This document shows, piece after piece, positions 1 to 13,141 of a DNA stretch of 64,000 nt. This DNA is from Clitopilus passeckerianus (Eukaryota > Basidiomycota > Agaricomycetes > Agaricales > Entolomataceae). The stretch spans positions 1,364,001 through 1,428,000 of the forward strand of contig CALYLX010000066.1 in NCBI GenBank assembly GCA_944990035.1. The letters are read 5' to 3'. The translations under genes were made by a program, and so were the position numbers. Every line of letters starts with the position of its first letter. The first letter of the stretch is position 1. The notes below the pieces were generated by a model. It ran no database searches and was not told the origin of the DNA. It was given only the letters and a program-made list of their open reading frames with translations.

Positions 1-1902
1 TCACTGCCGAAGAAACGGCCAAGTTCGGAGTACATTTCGACCCGGCCGTTCATGGCGATAATGGACCAATCCATCGTACGCTCCCTAAATGGACCACGAG
101 ATCGCATGGACCGTCTCTAGATGCGTTCAATAAGCTCGGGATTCCCCACAATCCGGACCCAGTAAGTGTCAACTAAACTCGGATTGATCATGCTAAACCT
201 TGTTGCATAGGCAAATGGAAATAATACCGGGTTCTGGACAAGTAACCACGCGATTCATCATTCCAAAGTCGTTCGTAGTGCAGCCGCTCCGGTAAGTAGC
301 TTTGTTCACACGATTTGAAGAAGCTTACGCCATTCTCCAGTCTTATTATGACCCCGTCAAAGAACGTACCAATCTTACCGTCATCACTGACGCCCATGTG
401 ACACGGCTCCTGATTAAAGAGGGCAAGGCTGGCGATAAGATCGTCATTGAAGGGGTTGAATACAGCAAAGGCGGTACCGTGGCGAGCATTTTTACCCAAG
501 GGGAAGTTATTCTGGCAGCCGGTCAGTGTCTCGACCGTTCGATATGCTTCTGGGGCTAACCGATCTCATTCAGGGGCCTTCTCTACGCCAACCATTCTGG
601 AACTCTCAGGTAAGAGGTAAGAGATTAACTTCGAGAATTGGCTCTAATTGGTATCAGGAATTGGCGACAAGGAGGTTCTAGGAACACATGGTATCACTCC
701 TATCCTTGACCTCCCAGGGGTAGGAAAGAATCTGCGTGAGTCTCTCAGACAATCGTTTTAATTCTATTATATTAATGAATTTAATCTATCAGAGGTTGGT
801 CTAGCCTGCAAAGCATAATTCCCCCTATAGCTGAAGCGATGCGAAATAGGATCATTTCTGGGTCTGGACGACATTTGAAGTCGCTCCAAGTATAGAGTCC
901 CTCGAGATGCTGCAGGATCCCTATCATTTTGCGGATGAGTGGGCAACGTAGTAAGTCACGATACATGTCCATTCCGGTAGCCTCGTGCTAACGCCAGCGT
1001 ACAACAGCCAGAACAACAAGGCTGGTATGCTGTCAACAGTTGGTGCTTCGATCTTCGCCTTCCTTCCGACGCCATCGTTCGCAAATGAGGACCTTCTGCG
1101 GCGTGTGTCTAAAGTGGCAGATGAACTTGCAGAGAAGAATCCAAACTATTCGAAGGGTTTGAGGATTCAACGAGACTGGACTCTTGGAACTCGGGTTCCG
1201 ACTATGGAGCAAGTCATCCTTTTTGTCTCAATGTGCCCGAAAGCTAATCCAAAAAAGGATTGCACACGTTCCAGGATTTATGCCCATCTCAGGCAAGAAC
1301 CCCGAGCCTGGAAAACGCTATTGTTCCTTCATGAGCGCGATTCAGCATGCCTTTGCGCGAGGGTCGGTGCACATCACGTCCACGGACCCGACTGATCCCC
1401 CAGCCATCGATCTTAAATGCTTCGACAACGACATCGACATGGATCTCATGGTGGAAGGCGTGAAGTACAGTCGCAAGCTTGCCTCAGCTTACGGGAAAGC
1501 CATTGTTCGGGAGATTCATCCTGGCCCGGACGTCGACAGCGACGAACAATTGAAAGAAGTTATGCGGAACACCGTGCAAACGGCCTTCCATCCAGTGGGA
1601 ACAGCAGCGATGCTTCCTTTGGAAGATGGTGGGGTCGTCGATGATCAACTTCAGGTGTACGGGACAACGAATCTTCGTATCGTGAGTCGGTCAATTGTAA
1701 CGTCAAGAGCGTATTAACCAGAGCTTAGGTCGATGCATCGGTCCTCCCAATACACGTCTCTAATCATCCAATGACGGTGGTCTATGGAATTGCGGAAAAG
1801 GTCAAGTCCCACAGAACAATTCGTCGAACATCAACTGATCCACTTCTCTAGGCTGCCGATATCATAAAACAAAGCTCCCCATTAAACTCTTTACGAAACT
1901 AG
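1..1902 (+). pseudogene. GMC oxidoreductase (aryl-alcohol/choline-dehydrogenase type), 5'-truncated by window edge and frameshifted
   Basis: Flavin-dependent alcohol oxidase or dehydrogenase of the GMC family, usually secreted in wood- and litter-decay fungi. The FAD-domain N terminus lies outside the window. In order, the exons read LGIPHNPDP, AYAILQSYYDPV, GEVILAAG, GAFSTPTILELSG, GITPILDLPGVGKNL, DHFWVWTTFEV, KAGMLSTVGASIFAFLP, PEPGKRYCSFM, AFARGSVHI, FHPVGTAAML and SNHPMTVVYGIAEKAADI. Both active-site histidine regions (FHPVGT and SNHPM) are present. The last exon stops at 1900-1902. Between about 1225 and 1275 the frame changes by one base and no acceptable GT-AG pair rescues it, so the copy is either a recent pseudogene or carries a sequence error. 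The intron before DHFWVW (about 734-855) also needs an unusual micro-exon or loss of sequence. Family assignment is secure; function is doubtful. Confidence 0.8.
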
Positions 1903-2275
1903 ATTATATCATCAATGTAGTAGACGAGGAGCATGTAGTGCACATTTTCACTAGGGAATCAAAGGGATTATTCAGAGTAGTGATCATGGGGCCAATTGTA
2001 CCGAATGGCATGCATCTAGCACCGTTGATCCCCGCGCCTCGAGGACGGGAGTCTCAAATCACCGATTTGGAAGGCTTGTGCTCGCAGGAGTCCACACAGT
2101 TTAGTTTAGGTAAGAATCCAACGGCTCGGGTGACGGGTAAGTTAGGCACAAAGCCACGAGTAATGGTAATCTGAGAGGTAATTTTAAAGTCGAAGATGAG
2201 AGCGGATAAATTTGGGTATACATGAGGAATGATGTGTTTACGGTAATATTCAATTAATATTAGATGGAAGCCAGG
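1903..2275. other. Convergent intergenic gap
   Basis: This is the space between two convergent genes, the GMC gene on the + strand and the ABC transporter on the - strand. It is A/T-rich near 2170-2275. I see no conserved coding motif or RNA gene in it. Confidence 0.5.
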
Positions 2276-5200
2276 TCAAAATGCCCCTACAGTCTCCGCC
2301 TTACTGCGGGCAGCAGCCTCGAGCTCAGAAAAGGTACCGCTTTTGAGGCACATGGTTCTGAATATGCCATCCTCCTTCTGGATCAGATTCCAGGGCGAGT
2401 CAATTTCAGCGATCTGGGATAGATGACAGTCAGCGGGAGCACCCCACCAGAAGGAGAACAACGTACCTCTCCTTTGTCAAGGACGATCAGGCGGTCGTAA
2501 TCAATGACAGTCCGTAGACGATGAGCGACTGAAAAGAAGCGATTGATGTCAGTAGACGTAGGTCAAAGGAGGCAAGAATAGCAAACCCGTGAGCAAAAGC
2601 GAGTTGTTGAACTCCTCTCGAATGGTAGTTTGAATTTTGGCGTCTGTAGCGAAATCAATGCTGCTAGTTGCTTCGTCGAGTATAATAACGGAGCTTCGTC
2701 GGAGCAGCGCTCTGGCCATTGCAATAAGCTGCCTTTGACCCTGGGAGAAATTGGTACCGCCAGCTGACACCTGTGTGTCTAGGGAGACTGTAGTCCTTGA
2801 CTCAACATCGGTTGCCGTGGTGGCTATTGAGACTGCATCGGATATGTCCAAATTATGGACGGAGGCAGCTCTGGAAGGCGCTGCGGACTGGGGGCGAGAG
2901 CCAGAAGGAGTGGGCGTGACCATGTGGACTCTTCGCAAGACATCCAAGCATTCAGCATCAGTGTGCTCATTGAATGGATCCAAGTTATCTCTGAGTGTTC
3001 CCGAGAACAGGGTTGCGTCTTGGGGAATGAAGGTCTAGGACGTAGTGAGCAAACGCAGCAGTGACTCTGAGAGGACAACCCACCAGCCGGGATCGAAGGT
3101 CGTGGATACCAATTTTCGAAATGTCTATCCCGTCAATCATGATACGCCCGCTGGTGGGATCCACCTGGACGCTAATTGAGAACATATCAAGGAAGGTAGC
3201 AGTAAAGTAAGACATACAAAACGGAGCAAGCTCATTGCCAGTGTGGACTTCCCGCTCCCTGGATAAGTGAATTAGTGTCTGAAGACAGGCTGCTCCTTTG
3301 TGACATCTACCTGTTCTTCCTAGTAGGCCAACTCTTTCGCCAGGTCGCAGACTGAAGGATACGTTGTGAAGGACAGCGGGCAGGTCGGGGGCATACTTGA
3401 TTTCAAGGTCTTCAACGACAATCAACGACTCGGTCGTAGTGGAGGGCCAGTATGCGGGAACGCGGTTAGACTCGATAACAGCGGGTGGCTCCTGCGGAAG
3501 GTCAAGGCTGCAAAAGATGTAAGGCACATGAAGCTATCTCGATGGAATCAGACGTACTATTCCACGATACGTTCAACGGAGCTGCGATACCATTGAGTGA
3601 GAAGTTTCAAGTTGATAGATAGAAGACTCACTTCAAGTCAAGCTCCAAAGCTATACAGATTGAAAAACGAGGTTCAGATGAAATCAAGATTTGAGACGGC
3701 CCACATACCTGTCCAGAATCTACAAGCCCAATACACTGTGAAGCGAGGTCAGCGGTAGTTCCGCACGTCGGAGAGGAGACAAACCTGAACTAGTGAACGA
3801 CATTGCGCTTGTGATGCATAAACCAGCCAAGCCAGCACCTCCACTCAAAGTTGCGATGGAAAACAAGGTAGTGATGAAGACCGCCGATGCACCCAAGAAA
3901 TCGAAGTTTAGGAGTAACCAACGATTCGTCATCCAGAACGAGTACCACATCTAGGGCTAAAATCAGGATGTGAATCAAGAAATAGACAATGAAATCAAAG
4001 CTACCTGTGTTGTCATATCGATCTTGCGGTGTAGGTTGTCCAAGAACCTGCGTTCTGCGGAGAAAGCACGAACAGTAACAATTCCTTCGAGGAGCTCTCC
4101 AAAGTCCGAAAAGATGGGTGATCTTGAGTTGGATTCCATTCGACGGAGGTCGCGGCCAGTGTTCAGGTAGCCTATGGCAAGCTCGCGGTATCCTAGGCCA
4201 ATGATAATGGCCGGCACCAGGAAAGCTGGGAAGACGAAGCTGTTGAGAGAATGAGCTAGTTGATCAACAAAAGAGACAGCGGGCACTTACGCAACTGCAA
4301 TGATAGAAGCAAAGAAGCTAGCAAGTGACGAATTCACCGCTTGGAGTGACCCGGCCAAAGACGAATCAATGGTCTCAATGTCTTTCCCGAATCGATTGAG
4401 CATGCGTCCTATCATATCCATCAGTACCTGGCGCGACTGAGCCTCCAGAGTACCCACCTTGTGGGGTAGTATCGTGGAACCGGAAGGTAGCCCGCACAAC
4501 GGTGACCAGAAGTTGCCTGCCATCGAAAACGTCAACAACTATCTGGGTCATTGAGACATTGCCCTTTCTCACTTGAACAAGATTCGAGATGCCCTCAAAG
4601 CACCGGTGTACTGAGCAATAGTGCTTGACAAGCTCGTGACGGCATTCAGCAACCCGATCGCAGCGTAAACACCAACATAGAACAGAGGGTGCGCAACTGC
4701 ATCGGGCCAGTTGATACCAAAGGTTCCACGTTTGCGCAACGAGAAGAGGGCATGCGCTGTGGTTGGATTGTGGTCACCGCTCGCGACATAACCATCCATG
4801 GGTATCTCTCCGTGGCTGGGCCCACCGAAAGACCTGAGGGAGTTGGTATAGTATTGCTCCGTTGCGGGTTCACCATAGGCATCGCCCCAAATCTGACAAT
4901 ATAATTCAATCAGCTGGGCCGCTTTCAAGGAGGGGGTGGGTAGAGTTGGTGCATACCATGATCCAAACCTTCTCACTCAACCCCAGAACCTGAACCACTA
5001 CTATAAGGAAGCCCAGGAAGGCCCAAATCCAGTACGACCTAATGCCCAACTTTCAGTTACACTATATTCCAGACGACGAAAGGACAACTTACGATGCCTT
5101 GAGATAACTCTTATAGATATTCCACTTGACGCTGCCTGTCTCCCGGTGTTCATCCTTCACCAATTTTCTGGGCTTCTTTGCGGAACCCTTCTTTCCTTCC

Positions 5201-8200
5201 TCCGTGACGTCTGCAGAAGGGTCAGGATCTTGGACTTCCACTTCAGCAGCGACCAGAAGCTCCTCCTTCTTCACCTCCACTTCGGCATCATGAGCAATCG
5301 TCTCAAGGACGCCTTGGTCCTGCAACTCCTTAACCGTTCCATGCGTGTCAATGCGGCCATCGAGCATTCGGACGACGTAGTTTGCACCGGGAAGGACCAG
5401 CTCAACGTGATGTGTAACAAGAACCTGAGGAAGCCTGGTTAAGGACCAGGTGTCTGCGGAATGACGTGAAGTGGCTTACCACAGTGCGGTTTGCAAGAAG
5501 AGGTCCACGAAGGAGTTTTTCGTACAAGAAGCGAGATGTATGACTATCCTGTAGGTGCATCATTGTTAGCGACAGTTAACAGCTGAAATGTTGGGAAACG
5601 TACCACAGCACTCAACGGGTCATCCAACAACACATACTTCGTCCTGGCATACACGGCTCTTGCAAGCGCAACTCGTGCTTTCTGACCACCAGATAAAGAG
5701 ACACCTCTGGCACCAATTTCCGTTTCGTCCCCATCCTCCAGCATCTCCAGATCTGGCTTGAGCGCGCATGCTTCTACGACGGCTCGATACCTCTCCTCAT
5801 CATAGGGATATCCAAACAAGATGTTGTCCTTGATGCTTTGATGCCTCAGCCAGGGGCTCTGAGCACCGTACGAAAGTGAGTGACTGAGCCCATTATCGTC
5901 AACTTGGAGAGGGTTTTTGGACATGATGATACAGCCTGCTGTGCCGTCAGGGTTCGGGAGGATAGTCATCTCCCCGAGTAGTGCCATCTGTCATTAACAT
6001 CGTCAGCCATGATCTCCGCAGGAGGAGATGAAGAATACTTACCAACAACGCGGTTTTCCCACTTGCAGTTGGTCCAGTAATGACCGTCAACTCTCCTTCG
6101 GGGAACATGATGTTGATATCCCTGAGCTCAAACTTGTGGTCATTGTTTTCCATGAGGAGAGAGGATGTCTCCGCATCAGCAGCACCGGCCTCGACGTCTA
6201 CGCTGACAACCGTCGACGAGTCGTCTCCAGAGGGTGATGCACTGCGTGATGTATCCTTTGCTTTGCCTTTGCCCTTGCTGTCGGGTTCGTCTTTTGATTC
6301 TTCGATTTCGTTCCACTTGAATGAGGCATTGAGGATCCCGAGACCGCTCTTGGTACCGGACACGGTAGCCGGGGAGGGAGAGGCACCGTCTGTTTTGAGA
6401 GATGAAACTTGCTCCGAGACTTCATCTTCGGAAAGGTAAACTGCGATACGGTCAAGGGCAACACCAGTCTAGATAGAAGGGTCAGCTCCTGTTACTCGAG
6501 AAAGGATCGGACCAAAGACTATACCTGAAGAATTTGGACTATCCAAGTTGGGATGACGTTCAGAGGAGCTCTGTAAATGCTCAATCAGTTCCAGCTGCAA
6601 ATGACTTATGAGTCAAGTGACTTACCGAACCATGTTGAACAAGGCAATGGACGTGAACGCAATGCTGACGGTCAACTGGTTTCCTTGCAACACATATGCT
6701 GCAAAGGAGATGACGGAGATAAAGATAGGTGCGCACACCCAAAGGGCGCCGAATAAGACCGAATTGACTCGAGCTGCAAGAATTAAGCAGCATAGTCAGT
6801 AAACCGTCTCCGACGCCTGGGAGGAACAGAGAACATACCCTTAACCATCCACTTCATCTCTCCCTCTCGGGCGTCCATAGCCCTTTCAATCCAACGATCT
6901 TCCCAGGCAAAGAACTTGATAAATTTAACCTAGATGAAAATGCGTCAGAAGTAGACCAGGCAAACACACAAGATCTCACGTACAGCTCCTATGAGTTCGT
7001 TGAGGACACCCATCCTCTTGTCACGAGCGGCCAAAACACCCTTCTGGATTCTGATGCTCCGGCGGGCAATCAAACTATTGAGGGGCCATCCAAGGAGCAG
7101 CACAATGAAGCCTGCGAATGCAGACCAACCAAGCAATCTGTTCAATAATGGTTAAGCCTTGCAGATCGTGGCTAGGATGAATGCAACGTACTGGTAAAGA
7201 AAGATGCTAGCGATAATTATTTCAAAAGGTGCTCCATAAATGAAGTACATGGCGGAGATAGTCATGGAAATCTAGAAATAGACGTCAGTTTCGTCTTCCC
7301 CAATTATGCGTGCAGCTCATGACAAACCCTGTTAGCATCTCCAGCCATGAGATTGACGATCTTTCCGACATCTGCTCCAGCCTTTGGTTCATCTTTGGTA
7401 TCTTTTTCCTTCTTCTTATCCTTCTTGCTCTTCTTCTTTCCTTTCTTGTCTTGCTCGGCACCGGCAGCTGGTTGGCTACCAGACATAGCGCGGTCCTTGT
7501 CCACGAGACCGGAGAAATCCTTGCGTTTGAGTGCTTTATCGTAGATGGACGCCATAAGCTCGGAGCGGATACGTGTTGTAGCTCGACGATTGATCCAGAG
7601 GTGTTGAAGGTCGGCCTGGCCCTGTAATCAAGATTAGATCAAAACGGAAGCAGAGGCCTTGCTAGGAGTGTAAAGAACCTTTGAGATGCTGCATAGAAAT
7701 GCCAAGAATGCATAGATGCAAGCTGTCCCCTTCCCTTCCGGAGTTGGGTTTTCCGCAATGGAATCAAGGATACGTCTGCAAGAGGTCATCAGTGGCTGTG
7801 CACGAATGTCGAGGTCAACATACTTCAAGAAAAATGGACCAGCATAGTTGAACACAACAGACACTATAGTGATGACGAAATCGAGACTGCAGATACGATT
7901 GTAAGCCTAGGTTGCGGAGGAAGCAGGTTTGGTGGCTTACATGATATCCAGCGAATTTGCCACCCATAGACGCTTCAATAAGGTCGCTGTCGTACTCGTT
8001 CTTGAAAACTGAGCGAAAAGTGGGCGGGACTGCATGGTAGGGCTGAGCTTCCACACATCCTTCTCGCTGAGCGTGGTGTTACGACCCTAAAGATCCAAAG
8101 ACGTTAGAACAAGGGTTTTGAGCATCAGCCGGCTATCGTACCCTCTGAATCAAAGGGGCAACCCAGTGGAACGAAATCCACCCAAAAAGGGAAGTGTAGT

Positions 8201-9157
8201 CCTCAGGGGACACAGATTTGCCCTGTAGGAGATAAATCCATATCAGCTCAACAGAATTTCGATTGATCTCGAAGGGAAACATACGATGTCATTCCGATTG
8301 ATCCTCTCGCTGGGTACGGCTAACGGCATTGATAACACAACACCGAGCAACACCAACACAACAACAAAGTTGATGCAAATCGCAAGAACTATGCCCCATG
8401 CCCTCTGCTCCCCATAAATGACCCAGTCCCAGACTATGCCAGCCAGCTGCACCGTCGCGGCAATGAACTGGAGGCAGTAGAGGACGAACAGGTCATACGG
8501 AGGCGTCAGGGGTAACTTCGGTTTTTCGGAGGCGCCCAAGCCGTTTTGGCTTATCGTGGAGGTGGACGTAGCACGACGGAGTGCAGCACGTAGAACGGTG
8601 TATAGCCATGTAAGAGCTAGTAGGAACGGCGCAGCTAATACCAGCCACCTCGACAACCGACCTCTATCACTATCCCCTTCCGTGTCCGAATCCCAGTTTC
8701 CGTCTTCCGAGGAGGCCACGGCCACGAGCTGGTATGAACCATACGCGAGCCACGCAATGGTTTCCGCGAGGCCGAGCCCAGCAAGGACAACTGTCCGTCG
8801 GAAGTATATGTCGGAGTCGTTAAGCAAGGTTTTGTCGTTTTCGGCGCCGGTACCGGTGGTATTGGCGTCATGTTCTTCGTCTTTCCCTTCATCCCGATTC
8901 AGCAACTCCTCCGCCTCCTCCAACGTCAAGAAATTCGTAAATAATTTCCGGACCACCTCCACAGGTGCTTTAAACCACCCGGGGTAGCGCTCGTACTCAA
9001 TCGGAATAAGTACTTTGGTAAACAACGCAGGTATAGCAGAACCACATATGCATAGCAAAAACACGAACACGGCTGGCAGTAAGGTACTCCAAGCGAGCCG
9101 TACACAACTGGAATGAAAGTCAAACGGACCCGTGTCCGGGCATACTTCAACCTTCAT
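2276..9157 (-). CDS. ABC transporter, ABCC/MRP family full transporter (bile-acid permease-like)
   Basis: ATP-driven exporter of organic anions or conjugates, probably at the vacuole or plasma membrane. The first exon (from ATG at 9157; [14 protein letters not shown]) carries an extra N-terminal membrane domain (TMD0) of several hydrophobic segments. A first membrane domain follows. NBD1 has Walker [12 protein letters not shown], signature [16 protein letters not shown] and Walker [12 protein letters not shown]. After a second membrane domain, NBD2 has a Walker A split by an intron (GLLGRTG / [12 protein letters not shown]), signature [16 protein letters not shown] and Walker [13 protein letters not shown]. 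The C terminus reads [14 protein letters not shown] with TGA at 2276. A Lys/Asp/Ser-rich insert (about 6200-6310) precedes NBD1, as in other fungal MRPs. About 1,500 residues in many exons. Both ATP sites look intact, with a variant FSQGQ signature in NBD2 that is common in this family. Substrate unknown. Confidence 0.93.
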
Positions 9158-9561
9158 CCTTGGCACACGTTTCTTCTGAGTCCGCTCGTGTTCTGCCTGC
9201 GGTGGCCTTTATAAGAAAAGCGGAGGAAGGGGTCCAGGTACAACCCTCGGTTAGTCAGAATGCTTGAACTGTCGGCCAAGCATAGCCACATCGCGACATT
9301 TTGGCGGGATGTCACATGGCAAACTTGCCTAATTTGTAACGCTGGCCCGGATACCCGCGAGCTTTCGATTCATTCATGCAGAATCGATAGATAATCTCGA
9401 AAGCCGGAAAGGTAGCGGAAGGTTTTCATCAACTCGTGGCCGTTTGCAATGGAAACAACACCATAAATTTTGAAGAACAGCTTGGCTCGCAACCAGGAAA
9501 AAGAACGGGGCAATCGAGATTGATAGTTGCATTACGGGAAACATCGGGAAAAGAGACGGAA
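9158..9561. other. Upstream region of the ABC transporter
   Basis: This 404-bp gap lies between the ABC transporter start and the stop of the next - strand gene, so it should carry the ABC promoter. No clear TATA box, repeat or further gene is visible. Confidence 0.45.
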
Positions 9562-11744
9562 TTAATCCTCGAGGAAAACGTCCTTCTCATACATAGCATC
9601 ATACACCGCGGCCTCATCTTCATCGCCGACACACGCCAAATACCCTCCATTCTCCGTTCTCTTCAACCCTCTTCCTTTCTTATAGTCTCCCAAACAGTCG
9701 ATATCTCCCCATATTACCAATCCCACGCTCTGCCAATCATCCTCCCCAAGCTCGACATCTTTCTTCACTTCAAATCCTTTCCAGACATACCAGCCTCTTG
9801 CAACGGCTGCGGACAGGAGAGCGATTGCCAAGGCAACATTGACACCAGAAATTTGTGAGGACATGTAGGCGATTGAAAGAGGTAGATCGTGTCGGAGCAT
9901 AGGTATCGGCATGACAAGTATCCAAAGAAGGGAGAGGAAAACCCCAGCAAAGATGGCACAGAACTCGCTGCTTGTGGTAGCCCAGTATTGATACCTTCGG
10001 ATACCGCTTGGAGTTGGCATACCAGTCAGGACAGGTATGAAACTGATGGAAGGAAGATGATTCGGCGCGAGGAGGATCGTCCCGCCGACGAGGCAGCACC
10101 AAGGTAAAAACAGAACGGCGCGGACCGTATAAAGAGCAATGGTTTGGAGAGAAAGAATACCCAGAGGTCCAATAGCATCATGAGCGAGTTGTAGGGCGGG
10201 TGCAGAATCAGGCTCAGTCTCGGGTTCCTCTGGAGCAGAACGCGCAGAAACGAAAGAATCGACCTCAACTTCTTGCTCCTGAAACTAGATTTAGCGATTT
10301 GACGTCAGAAATATGACTGATAGTCACCTCAACCTCAAGCACCTCAGATGCGTGATCGTAAGGCGATCCTAAGAGCGGACTGGTTTCGCTTCCAGAATCG
10401 TGCATTGAGTGCCCATCTGTGGCCGTAGCAAGAGAACGCGAGGAAGACGGCTGAACATGAGTAGAAACATCCTCGCCTGTGCCTACGGTGGCGTTGCCAG
10501 GATCAACCAGGTCGTCATTTTCCGGCAGACTGGTTGTCGTGCCAGACTCGGGAAGCCCAGACGCGCGAAGGATGGCATCGAACGTAGATATATATTGGTC
10601 CGACTCGCTGTGGTAAACCTCGTACAAATCGCCTGCAGAAGATTCTCCAGAAGTTGTCGATTGGCTGGCAGAACATGCGGCTTCAGAAGAAAGGTCGGCA
10701 TAAGTGTCAGGAGAAATCGAGTCCAAGTCATCCGAAGCAATCTTCGCGTGGTCTTGAGCGTATGCTTCAGCGCTGATAGAATGTTCTGAAGATTCAGAAG
10801 CTCCGGGTGCAAGAACTCTACTTTCCCCGGTATGCGGATCATGATTACAGGTCGATTGTTGAACTTGCGGTGCCTATATGCGCCTGAATCTCAGCTTCGA
10901 TCAACTCAGAAAGAATGGCCGTACCATTTCAGGGCGCATTGGATCATTCCTCACGCGATATACTATGATGTCTTCATCGTCTTCACTAAAGCAACCTCCC
11001 TCTTCATACGCGTCGAAGAGGCATTCGCCCAACTTTTCATGGTTCGACCTATCCTATATGCGTTGTGATCAGAATACTTTACAGGAAGGGCAGAATGAAG
11101 CAGATTAATGGTACTTCGGGTGGGGTGCTCACCCCATCCACACTAGCATGTTCACTTTCTTGGCTATCGTCCCGAAGATTGGCCCTCATATGCCCTTGGC
11201 GGGGAAGGTCCACAGGTTCTGCGGGATACACAGGCAGTTCAACGGTGTCCTTATCATTACGTTAGCTAACGATTAGATTCATTTGGTCAGCTCACCGAGA
11301 CACTCACTGTATCCTCCCGGACGGCGAGTACATGTGGAATAGGTCCTTGAACCACATTTTTCTTCGACATCCAGTGTTCTGGATCCAGCCTTGCAGAGCG
11401 TAGAGTATGGTAGTGGGAGATCTGACCTTCGACCATATCCTCCACGACTGGGTAACCGAAGTCGAGCGCGGCTTCTTCTTCCATTGGCGTCGTGAGTTGA
11501 GACCCGAAAGGCGATTCGAGGGTAGAGTTCGTGCTGCCGGAGTCAACGCGTTCAAGGCGCTCGAGTTGATCCCGCCTTGATTTCTCGCTCTGTTCAAACT
11601 TTTTGTTGATGTTCAGGCGAGCCCAGTCCACGAGATCGTCGAAGTCCTGCGAGTGGCGTTGTGTCTCCTAGGTTGCACCACAACGGCACGCCAAGTGGGA
11701 ATTAGAGATACATGAAAAGGGTTCTAGTAGCTTACCTCCTTCAT
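9562..11744 (-). CDS. Uncharacterised membrane protein with acidic Ser/Thr-rich N-terminal half
   Basis: I do not recognise this family. Six exons splice cleanly: MKE (ATG at 11744), then ETQRHSQDFDDLVDWARLN, then DTVELPVYPAEPVDLPRQG, then a segment with CFSEDDEDIIVYRVRNDP, then a long Ser/Glu/Asp-rich exon containing TSPLLGSPYDHASEVLEVEV, and finally an exon starting EQEVEVDSFVSARSAPEEP. About 630 residues in total. The last exon holds three hydrophobic helices (around IALYTVRAVLFLPWCCLVGG, FCAIFAGVFLSLLWILVMPIP and VALAIALLSAAVARGWYVW) and ends EKDVFLED. The N-terminal two thirds look disordered and cytoplasmic. Such a layout would suit an endomembrane adaptor, but this is inference only. 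The reading frame and splicing are well supported; the function is not. Confidence 0.7.
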
Positions 11745-13141
11745 TTTGGGGTGATTTGTGAATGTTTTTTGAAAATATAATATTGCAGTTGGCCAAACAC
11801 TCGAAATGATTGAAAGTCCAAAACGAAATCGACTTGGAGTTAGGAGTCCCTTCTGTTCAATCGGTGTCGACGCCAGCCGAGCCTTCGGTCTTTGCCATTG
11901 ATCACTCGTCGGAGAACCAATACTTATGGCTCGGTGAATGCCGTATCGGCCCGATGGCTTGGATCCTGCCCTCACGACTTTCTCCATTGACCCCCAGTGA
12001 AGACTCCATATCCGGAAATCGCGTCAATTCGCCTGTAATTGTCCGGATCGTCTCCCATCGTTAGAGAATCGACTGAATTCTGCGCGTCGGAGATTTAGAA
12101 GCTAGTTCTTCAACCGGTTCAGTTTATCTATCTAGCCATATTCTGACGACATGTTGGATATGAAGCCGTTCCATAGCGCGGCGTCTTCCGGATACAGTCA
12201 ACTTGAAATCAAGAGGCAGACTACTTTCGCTGTTCTCTCTCTTCCCTACCTCCACCCTCCTCCACCTTACTGCATTCGTACGCCAACAGAATTCCTCCTG
12301 CTCACCTCATCTCATGAGACATGCACCGTGTAGAAGATCTTCAATCATATAAACTGAGCACCACGGCTCTTTGGGAATTCCTTTAGCATTGATCCACGTC
12401 GTGTGAGCAGCACAGGCCGGCGCCGCATATAGTCACTCGTTCACCGTTGTCAAGCCACATCTGAAAAGAAGATAAGTAGCTTGGCTCAATTTCCTTGCCT
12501 TTCGACACCCTGATGGTTATTATTTGCTAGATGCTCTTAGCCCTTCCACCGCCGCCTTAAAAATAACTATCTTGGTACGTCTTCCGTTGGTTCTCCACTT
12601 TCAATCACTCAACTAATCCTAAACGTTGTGGAAATTAGCTTTCCATGTATCGGAACCAGTACTTGTGCTCAAGACAGCATGGTGACACAAAGGTGACATT
12701 TAACGGGGATATTTACTTGTAGAAGTAAAATAGTGTAACCGGTACTCTAGATTGAAATGAAAATTAAATATCGTTCGAATCCACCTAGCTAATGTCAAGA
12801 AACCACAAGACTGCCCAACCCCCTGAAAGCACAAGCGGCTATGCTACCAGTCAATATGGGCCGATTGGAAGAGATGTACGCCTCCTGTAATCCGTTCAAA
12901 TTGACTGATATCTATGTTACCCTATCCCAAACGATGTAACCATTTCTCACTCAATCCAAAATCTACTATATGCACACTTTTCGCCTCAAATCGACTGCCA
13001 TCGACTAACTCGATTTTGGCAGATTTCACCCGATTTCAACATATTCACTCTTCACTGGGATTGACCAACGACCATGACGAGTAACGACCCAAGCATGGTA
13101 AAAATACAGTTATTCGAAATCAACAAGGCAATATATAGAAT
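11745..13141. other. 1.4-kb intergenic region without a supported gene
   Basis: Only short unconvincing reading frames are present (for example 11810-12064 and 12151-12333). The tract 12560-13110 is A/T-rich. A lone GTTCGAATCC motif near 12771, like a tRNA T-arm/box B, has no matching box A at tRNA spacing. I see no RNA gene or mobile element that can be supported. Confidence 0.45.

Noticed and set aside
12765..12785. GTTCGAATCC motif as a tRNA gene
   Set aside because: No box A at tRNA distance and no foldable stems around it.
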